A DNA stretch of 6,185 bases, from the NCBI GenBank assembly GCA_902493085.1, contig CABUOH010000074.1:1-6185 (forward strand), written 5' to 3'. This stretch comes from an uncultured Sutterella sp. (lineage in GTDB: Bacteria; Pseudomonadota; Gammaproteobacteria; Burkholderiales; Burkholderiaceae_F). The position numbers and the translations under genes were made by a program. Shown piece after piece: positions 1-4,258 of the stretch (within the stretch, counting starts at the first letter, position 1; every line of letters begins with the position of its first letter). Below the pieces are notes generated by a model. It had not been told where the DNA came from. It saw only the letters and a list, made by a program, of their open reading frames with translations, and did no database searches.

Positions 1-55
1 GCGGGCCATTCTCGCCTACCTACAAATTTTGCGTCCTAAGCGATAGGGAGCTTAC
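1..55. mobile_element. Probable end of an insertion sequence (IS66-like?), partial
   Basis: The dus reading frame departs from its family exactly at position 55/56. To the left the sequence is less GC-rich and unrelated to dus. Read on the minus strand, the foreign segment begins GTAAGC at 55-50, which matches the GTAAGC-type ends known for IS66-family elements; IS66 insertions normally make an 8-bp target duplication, which would be 56-63 here. On the plus strand, frame 2 reads RAILAYLQILRPKR and stops at TAG 44-46, so it could be the tail of an element-encoded protein ending at the terminal repeat; I do not recognise it. Only 55 bases are visible, so the family is a guess. A deletion junction or an assembly chimera would look the same. 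Confidence 0.42.
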
Positions 56-56
56 A

Positions 57-296
57 GAGAAAGTCGGGCGTGCGGCGCGTGAGGAGCTGAGGCACGGCAC
101 GGATGCCGGCATTCGTTTCGGGCGCAAGCTCGCGCATCTGTCTCTCCGTAAACTGCGGCAGCACCGTGGGCGTCACGAACGGAATGAACCAGTCGTCGGC
201 CCCCGTGAAGTGACGGCTGAAAACCTGTCGGAAGACGAAGCCGGTGAGGCCTTCCATCGGGGCGACGGCAAGGGGCGGTACGATCGTGGCGGACAT
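57..296 (-). pseudogene. dus: tRNA-dihydrouridine synthase, N-terminal 80 codons only (disrupted)
   Basis: The encoded protein would be an FMN- and NADPH-dependent enzyme reducing uridine to dihydrouridine in the D-loop of tRNA. The visible part fits the start of the family's TIM barrel: the N-terminal PLAVAPMEGLTG segment (residues about 8-19) is the Dus FMN-binding signature, and VPQLLTRRTPDFL (68-80) is the strand and helix start that normally leads to the NLGCP region. Family members are about 300-340 residues long. Here the frame leaves the family after Leu80, adds CKLPIA and stops at 36-38, so the catalytic cysteine and the C-terminal helical domain are absent. I chose ATG 296 because the protein matches the family from there and a purine run AAGAGAG precedes it; the frame is open further upstream to 413 but that extension is not Dus-like. 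The remainder may lie beyond an inserted element. The Dus subgroup cannot be told from this fragment. Confidence 0.85.
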
Positions 297-328
297 CTCT
301 CTTATATGGGCATGGTGAAGGGAAGGGG

Positions 329-334
329 ATTCTA
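329..334 (-). promoter_or_regulatory. Candidate -10 box (TAGAAT) of dus
   Basis: Minus-strand TAGAAT lies 32 bp before the chosen dus start. It would place the transcription start near 322 and give a leader of about 26 nt. No good TTGACA-like -35 is visible at 17-18 bp; the -35 area is instead entered by a 12-bp tandem repeat (357-380). The same hexamer occurs ahead of three other genes here, which supports the call. Confidence 0.45.
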
Positions 335-356
335 CCCGATCGGCAAGATCCGGGAG

Positions 357-380
357 GCTGGACGGTACGCTGGACAGTAT
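357..380. repeat. Two tandem 12-bp units upstream of dus
   Basis: GCTGGACGGTAC (357-368) is followed directly by GCTGGACAGTAT (369-380), matching at 10 of 12 positions. The pair starts at about the -35 position of the proposed dus promoter and runs to about -58, where a regulator could bind. It may equally be chance. The rest of the 297-465 gap shows no gene I can support. Confidence 0.4.
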
Positions 381-465
381 GTCGTGCGCGGATCGGGCGG
401 CACAGCCGTGCATGCGTCGAATTTCGGGTTTGTGCGAGGCAAAAACCGAGGAATATCCCTAGCGG

Positions 466-480
466 CGGCGTTTGACGCCG
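466..480. promoter_or_regulatory. 15-bp inverted repeat ahead of the dcuC -10 box, candidate operator
   Basis: CGGCGT and ACGCCG flank a TTG centre, giving perfect 6-bp arms. The site ends 5 bp before the TAGAAT box at 486-491, so a protein bound here would cover the -35/spacer region. It contains TTGACG, but that lies only 8 bp from the -10 and cannot be its -35. The regulator is unknown. Confidence 0.4.
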
Positions 481-485
481 TTTGT

Positions 486-491
486 TAGAAT
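486..491 (+). promoter_or_regulatory. Candidate -10 box (TAGAAT) of the dcuC-like gene
   Basis: TAGAAT sits in the sequence TTTGTTAGAATTTGCG on the plus strand. It predicts a start near 498 and a leader of about 150 nt before the ATG at 648. There is no recognisable -35 at normal spacing, which would fit an activator-dependent promoter, but that is inference. Confidence 0.45.
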
Positions 492-497
492 TTGCGC

Positions 498-647
498 CCA
501 AACGCAACAGGCGGCCGTGCATCGGTCTGAGAGAGTCGTAGTACGTCATAGGAGAAGACCTTCAGCACCCTTGCGGCCCTCCGGCGTCGATTGCAACCCA
601 AAGCTGCGCAGCGCCCGCGGGGTGAAGCTGCGTCAGGAGACTGTCCC
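498..647 (+). other. Long 5' leader of the dcuC-like gene with competing stems
   Basis: This 150-nt stretch matches no riboswitch class I know. Near its 3' end, GCTGCG (603-608), CGCAGC (607-612) and GCTGCG (627-632) can pair in two mutually exclusive ways. The second pairing ends 2 bp before the Shine-Dalgarno AGGAGA (635-640), so the fold could affect ribosome access. AAGCTGCG is repeated at 601-608 and 625-632. A GTG-initiated 44-codon frame (517-651) overlaps the carrier start, but it has no good ribosome site. Confidence 0.3.
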
Positions 648-1910
648 ATGAACATGACCATCGGTTTGGCGCTTCTCGTCGTGTGCGCCACCGTCTATGC
701 GCTCATCAAGCGCTACGAAACGCGACTCGTGCTTCTCACCGCCGGTCTGGTGATGACCCTCATCGCCATGGACCCGATGGCGGCCATCAAGCAGTTCGAC
801 AAGTCGATGACGAACGGCTCGCTCATCATCGCCATCTGCTCGGCGCTCGGCTTTGCGGGCGTCATTTCGCTCACGGGCTGCGACCGCCACCTCGTGCGTC
901 TCCTCACGAAGCCGCTCGGCAAGCTCGGCATCTTCCTTCTGCCCGCCTGCATCATCGTGGGCTTCGTCGTCGCCACCGCCATTCCGTCGATGGCCGGCAT
1001 GTCCGCCGCCGTCGGTCCCACGCTCATTCCGCTCCTTGTCCGGGCGGGCTTTCGTCCGGCCATGGCCGCCGCTGCCGTCGCGTCCTGCGTGATGGCGGGC
1101 TACTTCAACCCGGGCGTTTCCCACAATCCGTTCATCGCCAAGCTCGCGGGCATGGAGGTGATGGAATTCGTGGGCGGCTACGCCAACGTGACCCTCATGA
1201 TCTGCGTCTGCCTCGTCGTTCTCATGACGGGCGTCTGCGTCGCCTACGGCGACTTCAAGAAAGGGGGCTTTGAAGATGCCGCCAAGGCCGAAGACGAGAA
1301 TCAGGACGAAAAGGTGAACGTGCTCTGCGCCCTCGCGCCGCTCGTCCCCGTTGCGCTCCTTCTCGGCTTCTCCTTCTGGGTCCCGTCCGTCAAGATCTCG
1401 GTTGCGACCGCCATGCTCATCGGCATGATGTACGCGATGCTCGTCACCCGCGCCGACCCGCAGAAGACGATCTCCAAGTTCTTCGAGGGCATGGGCAAGG
1501 GCTACGGCAGCATTCTCGGCATCATCATCGCCGCGGGCGTCTTCGCCGCCGGCCTTCGCGCCACGGGCGTCATCGACCTCTTCGTCAACTACCTCACGCA
1601 CGCCAACGAAGTCGCCAAGATCGGCGGCTCCGTGGGTCCCTACGTCTTCGGCGTGCTGACGGGCTCGGGCGACGCCGCCGCGTTCGCCTTCAACGAAGCC
1701 GTCACGCCTCACGCCGCCGAATTCGGCATGAAGATCGACGGTCTGGGCTACCTCGCCATGATCGCCGCCGGCCTCGGCCGCATGTCCTCGCCGCTCGCGG
1801 GCGGCCTGATTCTTCTCTCGGGCATCGCCGGCGTCTCCCCGATCGAAGTCGTCAAGCGCACGGCCCCGGCCGCCATCATCACGCTCGTGATTCTCTACTT
1901 CCTCGTCTGA
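648..1910 (+). CDS. dcuC: DcuC-family anaerobic C4-dicarboxylate carrier
   Basis: This is an inner-membrane secondary carrier. Characterised relatives move fumarate, succinate, malate or aspartate during anaerobic growth, mainly as succinate efflux or fumarate/succinate exchange. The 420-residue protein is hydrophobic almost throughout. Its first half (about 5-200) ends in a charged cytoplasmic loop (about 201-223, FKKGGFEDAAKAEDENQDEK), and a second transmembrane half follows (about 225-420). Family-like conserved stretches are IPSMAGMSAAVGPTLIPLL (112-130), AGYFNPGVSHNPFIAKLAG (150-168), GVLTGSGDAAAFAFNEAVTPH (335-355, split by its central GSGD) and GLGRMSSPLAGG (375-386). It is a little shorter than E. 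coli DcuC (about 460). I chose ATG 648, with AGGAGA at 635-640, over the upstream TTG at 591, which would only add a non-hydrophobic tail. It is monocistronic, divergent from dus and convergent with the MFS gene. The substrate is inferred from the family; basic-amino-acid or other carriers of the same superfamily are less likely. Confidence 0.85.
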   Translation: MNMTIGLALLVVCATVYALIKRYETRLVLLTAGLVMTLIAMDPMAAIKQFDKSMTNGSLIIAICSALGFAGVISLTGCDRHLVRLLTKPLGKLGIFLLPACIIVGFVVATAIPSMAGMSAAVGPTLIPLLVRAGFRPAMAAAAVASCVMAGYFNPGVSHNPFIAKLAGMEVMEFVGGYANVTLMICVCLVVLMTGVCVAYGDFKKGGFEDAAKAEDENQDEKVNVLCALAPLVPVALLLGFSFWVPSVKISVATAMLIGMMYAMLVTRADPQKTISKFFEGMGKGYGSILGIIIAAGVFAAGLRATGVIDLFVNYLTHANEVAKIGGSVGPYVFGVLTGSGDAAAFAFNEAVTPHAAEFGMKIDGLGYLAMIAAGLGRMSSPLAGGLILLSGIAGVSPIEVVKRTAPAAIITLVILYFLV

Positions 1911-1921
1911 TCCCGCCGATC

Positions 1922-1949
1922 AGGCCGGTTCCGTCAAGCGGGCCGGCCT
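1922..1949 (+). terminator. GC-rich hairpin just after the dcuC-like gene
   Basis: AGGCCGG (1922-1928) and CCGGCCT (1943-1949) pair perfectly around a 14-nt loop. An outer TCCCG/CGGGA pair (1911-1915 with 1951-1955) could extend the stem. No T-run follows, so it may protect the 3' end or assist the stronger terminator downstream rather than terminate alone. Confidence 0.4.
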
Positions 1950-1974
1950 TCGGGATTCGAATCCGAGAGTCGTC

Positions 1975-2012
1975 AAAAGCCCGTCCGCAGGCACGCTGCG
2001 GGCGGGCTTTTT
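1975..2012. terminator. Strong bidirectional intrinsic terminator
   Basis: A 16-bp stem (1975-1990 with 1996-2011, one T-G wobble) encloses a 5-nt loop, with A4 on the left and T5 on the right. On the plus strand it ends the dcuC transcript in T5. On the minus strand the A-run becomes T4 and ends the MFS transcript. It lies between the two convergent stop codons (1910 and 2065), as expected for a shared terminator. Confidence 0.9.
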
Positions 2013-2026
2013 CGCGTCCCGCCATC

Positions 2027-2050
2027 CCGATATTCCGATATTCCGATATT
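2027..2050. repeat. Three perfect tandem copies of CCGATATT
   Basis: The 8-bp unit occurs three times without change at 2027-2034, 2035-2042 and 2043-2050, and CGGG follows. It lies between the MFS stop and the shared terminator, so it is in the MFS 3' untranslated region. Each unit can fold locally, for example CCGA-TAT-TCGG at the right end. It is AT-richer than its surroundings and looks like a slippage-prone microsatellite. No function is evident. Confidence 0.85.
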
Positions 2051-2064
2051 CGGGCGTCCGTTCC

Positions 2065-3273
2065 CTAATCGTCGAGCTTTGCCGCTCTCAGGGCCTTCAT
2101 GCGGCCGATCACGGTCTTTGCCGCCGAAGCCGCAAAGCCGCAGCCGCCCGCGGCGAAGGCGGAGAGGCACCAGATCGTGGCGCCCGCGCCGATCCAGTTG
2201 CCCAGAAGCCCGGCGAGGATCGGGAAGACGGATTTGCCGAGGTTGAGCGCCATGATGCGCAGGCCGATCGCCTCGCCGATGCGGGCGGGCGGCGAAAAGA
2301 GGTAGACGAGCGACATCATGTTGGGAAGCGATGCGCCGAGTCCGAGCCCGAGCACGAAGGCGGCGCCCATGAGCGCAGCCTGAGAGGTGACGAGCGGCAT
2401 GACGGCGAAAGCGAGCGTGGCAAGGACGAGCGAAAGCACGATCATGTGCCACTCGAGCACCACCTTGAGGAGCATGGGCGTCACGAAGCGCACGATGAAG
2501 GTTGCGGCGGCAAAGCTCCCGAGCACCCAGCCGATCTCGGAAGGCTTGAGCCCGACGTCGGCGGCATAGATCGGAATGAGCAGGTTGCCGACCTCCCAGG
2601 CAATCGAGATGATGACCGAAGCCGCGAGCACCGCGCGCATCGGTCCGTCGCGCAGAAAGTCCATCGCCGACCCCTTGCTTCCTTCGGAATTCGCCTTTCC
2701 GGTTCTTGAGCCCGCCTTCATGACGCGTCCGAAGGCGGGCGCAAAAAGGAGAACGGAAAGGATGAGCGGCGAGACGACGCTCCAGGCGTAGACGGCCGAA
2801 TGCGAGACGTGTTCGATCACGTAGCCCGAGACGGGGGCGGCGAGGTTGGAGGTTGCGGTCGTGAGCGAGAGCGCCGTGAAGGCGAAGCGCCGGTCCTTTG
2901 GAGTCGTCACATCGCCCGTGAGGCGCTGCACGACGACGTTCGTGAGCATGAAGGAAAAGCCCGTGAGCACAGCCGCGACAAAGAGCGGCGCAATGCCGAG
3001 GCTCGATGCGGGAAAGATGATCGCCGAGCCGCCCGCTGCCGCCAAGGCGAGCCTGGCCGCGAGCATCGGTGCGCCCGGACCCGCCCGGTCGAGCCAACGG
3101 CCCGAGGCGATCGCAAAGCACATGGGCCCGAACGAAATCGAGGCGAGCATGAGGCCGACCTCGAAGGACGAGGCGCCCGCATGGATGGCGTCGAGCGTCG
3201 CCGTGAACCGCAGCGACGTGCACGCCGTGTGCATGAGAAGCGTAATGAGAAGGACTTTGAAGAGCTCGGCCAT
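2065..3273 (-). CDS. Major facilitator superfamily transporter, substrate unknown
   Basis: This 402-residue inner-membrane protein has the standard size and 12-helix layout of an MFS permease, which uses an ion gradient to move small molecules. A motif A-like loop, SGRWLDRAGPGAPM (57-70), follows helix 2. A hydrophilic central loop at about 183-212, rich in Gly, Ser and Lys, separates the two six-helix halves. Loop 10-11 carries FSPPARIGEAIGLRIMALNL (326-345), a pattern typical of drug- or sugar-efflux-like MFS proteins. The C-terminus is short and basic. ATG 3273 is chosen because the protein begins with a hydrophobic helix straight away; a weak AAGGA lies about 12 nt upstream. A longer frame in another register (1973-3394) is a high-GC shadow. 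The gene is divergent from nadE, sharing a 202-bp control region with it, and convergent with dcuC. The substrate cannot be told: an exporter of drugs or metabolites is the default, and a link to NAD precursors is only a guess from position. Confidence 0.85.
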   Translation of the reverse strand: MAELFKVLLITLLMHTACTSLRFTATLDAIHAGASSFEVGLMLASISFGPMCFAIASGRWLDRAGPGAPMLAARLALAAAGGSAIIFPASSLGIAPLFVAAVLTGFSFMLTNVVVQRLTGDVTTPKDRRFAFTALSLTTATSNLAAPVSGYVIEHVSHSAVYAWSVVSPLILSVLLFAPAFGRVMKAGSRTGKANSEGSKGSAMDFLRDGPMRAVLAASVIISIAWEVGNLLIPIYAADVGLKPSEIGWVLGSFAAATFIVRFVTPMLLKVVLEWHMIVLSLVLATLAFAVMPLVTSQAALMGAAFVLGLGLGASLPNMMSLVYLFSPPARIGEAIGLRIMALNLGKSVFPILAGLLGNWIGAGATIWCLSAFAAGGCGFAASAAKTVIGRMKALRAAKLDD

Positions 3274-3305
3274 GTTGGAAGACGATCCTTGTCGGTGTCA
3301 CTTGC

Positions 3306-3311
3306 ATTCTA
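3306..3311 (-). promoter_or_regulatory. Candidate -10 box (TAGAAT) of the MFS gene
   Basis: Minus-strand TAGAAT lies 32 bp before the MFS ATG, the same distance as at dus. It predicts a start near 3299 and a 26-nt leader. No clear -35 hexamer is seen; tandem 14-bp repeats (3323-3364) occupy the -35 and upstream positions. Confidence 0.5.
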
Positions 3312-3322
3312 CGCTCCGGGAC

Positions 3323-3364
3323 AGGCAAGCCGTGAAAGGCAAATCGTGAAAGGCAAACCGCGTC
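3323..3364. repeat. 14-bp tandem repeats between divergent MFS and nadE promoters
   Basis: Three consecutive 14-bp units start AGGCAA at 3323, 3337 and 3351. Units 1 and 2 match at 12 of 14 positions and unit 3 is diverged in its last four bases. Within the array the 13-mer CGTGAAAGGCAAA is perfect at 3331-3343 and 3345-3357. Relative to the proposed MFS start the array spans about -24 to -65, a common place for regulator-binding sites. It ends about 52 bp before the nadE -10, so one regulator could serve both genes. This role is inferred from position only. Confidence 0.6.
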
Positions 3365-3416
3365 GCTCAAAGGCGTCTTCAAAAATGTCGTCAAATCGCC
3401 CGGCCGAGTCTGCCGC

Positions 3417-3422
3417 TAGAAT
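3417..3422 (+). promoter_or_regulatory. Candidate -10 box (TAGAAT) of nadE and the MATE gene
   Basis: TAGAAT in GCCGCTAGAATTGG predicts a start near 3429 and a leader of about 47 nt before the nadE ATG. The expected -35 area (about 3394-3399) has no good match to TTGACA. It would drive both nadE and the overlapping MATE gene. Confidence 0.45.
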
Positions 3423-3436
3423 TGGAGAAATGGGAG

Positions 3437-3453
3437 CGGCGCACCGTGCGCCG
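3437..3453. promoter_or_regulatory. 17-bp perfect inverted repeat in the nadE leader
   Basis: CGGCGCAC and GTGCGCCG flank a single C, so the 8-bp arms are perfect. The site covers about +9 to +25 of the proposed transcript and ends 22 bp before the ATG. It could be an operator for a dimeric repressor that blocks transcription just after initiation, or an RNA hairpin with a 7-bp stem and CCG loop. NAD-synthesis genes are controlled by NrtR, NiaR or NadQ in various bacteria, but I cannot match this site to any of their known motifs. Confidence 0.5.
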
Positions 3454-3475
3454 TTCGGAAAAGAAAAGGAAGAAC

Positions 3476-4258
3476 ATGCTCGCGAACGCTCGCCGAACGG
3501 CGGATGAACTGACGGACTGGATCCGCAGGTACTTTGAGGAGAACGGCCCGGCGTGCAGCGCCGTGGTGGGACTCTCGGGCGGGAAGGATTCGACCGTTAC
3601 GGCCGCGCTCTGCGCCCGGGCGCTCGGCGCGGACCGGGTCGTGGGCGTGCTCATGCCCGACGGCGTGCAGCCCGACATCGGGGACGCGCGCGAAGCCGCA
3701 CGCGTTCTCGGACTCAAAACCGTCGAAATCAACATCCGCGGGGCGGTCGAGGGGCTCAAGGGGGCCCTTGAGGCGTCCGAGGCGCTCTCTGCGCTTTCGG
3801 GCTCGGACGGCCTCACGCGGGACGCCGCGATCAACATGCCCGCGCGCATCCGCATGACGACGCTCTACGCCGTCGCGCAGATGCTCCCCCGGGGCGGGCG
3901 CGTCGCCAACACCTGCAACCTGTCGGAAGACTGGGTGGGCTATTCGACGAAGTACGGCGATGCGGCCGGGGACTTCAGCCCGCTCTCGCACCTCTTGGTG
4001 CACGAGGTTCGCGAAATCGGCCGTGCGCTGGGCCTTCCGGCCGCGCTCGTCGAGAAGACGCCTTCGGACGGGCTTTCGGGCTCGAGCGACGAGGAGCGCC
4101 TGGGGTTCACCTACGCCGTGCTCGACCGCTACATCTTGACGGGCGAATGCGAAGATCCGGCCGTGCGGGCCCGCATTGACAGACTTCACGCCCTCAACCT
4201 TCACAAGCTTCGCCTCATGCCGTCCTTCGAGCCGGGCCAAGGCGCACGCGCCGCATGA
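3476..4258 (+). CDS. nadE: NH3-dependent NAD(+) synthetase
   Basis: This cytoplasmic enzyme makes NAD from nicotinic acid adenine dinucleotide, ATP and ammonia, the last step of NAD synthesis. The 260 residues carry the PP-loop ATP-binding motif SGGKDST (34-40) in a Rossmann-like fold. INMPARIRMTTLYAVAQ (119-135) is the conserved substrate/ATP-site helix. NTCNLSEDWVGYSTKYGDAA (145-164) leads into GDFSPL (165-170), and EKTPSDGLSGSSDEERLGF (193-211) follows. The C-terminus keeps the basic LHKLRLMPSFEPG pattern (242-254). There is no N-terminal nitrilase-like glutaminase domain, so it should use free ammonia or a separate partner. ATG 3476 is chosen because AAGGA lies 5 nt upstream; the TTG at 3422 would add 18 residues with no family support. 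The stop overlaps the MATE start by ATGA, implying coupled translation. The identification is firm. Confidence 0.95.
   Translation: MLANARRTADELTDWIRRYFEENGPACSAVVGLSGGKDSTVTAALCARALGADRVVGVLMPDGVQPDIGDAREAARVLGLKTVEINIRGAVEGLKGALEASEALSALSGSDGLTRDAAINMPARIRMTTLYAVAQMLPRGGRVANTCNLSEDWVGYSTKYGDAAGDFSPLSHLLVHEVREIGRALGLPAALVEKTPSDGLSGSSDEERLGFTYAVLDRYILTGECEDPAVRARIDRLHALNLHKLRLMPSFEPGQGARAA

Noticed and set aside
210..488. Plus-strand 92-codon frame between dus and dcuC
   Set aside because: It overlaps the dus start antisense and has no ribosome site or recognisable domain. Its end also overlaps the dcuC promoter elements.
498..647. Known riboswitch (TPP, glycine, SAH) in the dcuC leader
   Set aside because: A CTGAGA string recalls the TPP class, but the other conserved blocks are absent, and no other class matched.
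517..651. GTG-initiated 44-codon upstream frame whose TGA overlaps the dcuC ATG
   Set aside because: The overlap is suggestive of coupling, but there is no convincing Shine-Dalgarno and the peptide is Arg-rich with no pattern.
633..1712. Long minus-strand frame (359 codons) opposite the dcuC-like gene
   Set aside because: Its product is rich in Arg, His, Asp and Glu without family pattern, typical of a high-GC antisense shadow. The plus strand gives a clear membrane carrier.
1953..1964. GGATTCGAATCC palindrome resembling a tRNA T-arm, possible attachment site remnant
   Set aside because: No acceptor stem, anticodon arm or CCA end surrounds it, and upstream sequence is the end of the dcuC gene. 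A 12-bp palindrome alone is not enough.
1973..3394. 473-codon minus-strand frame over the MFS gene
   Set aside because: It is in another register and its product is Arg- and His-rich. It runs through the terminator and promoter region, whereas the 402-residue frame is a proper MFS protein.
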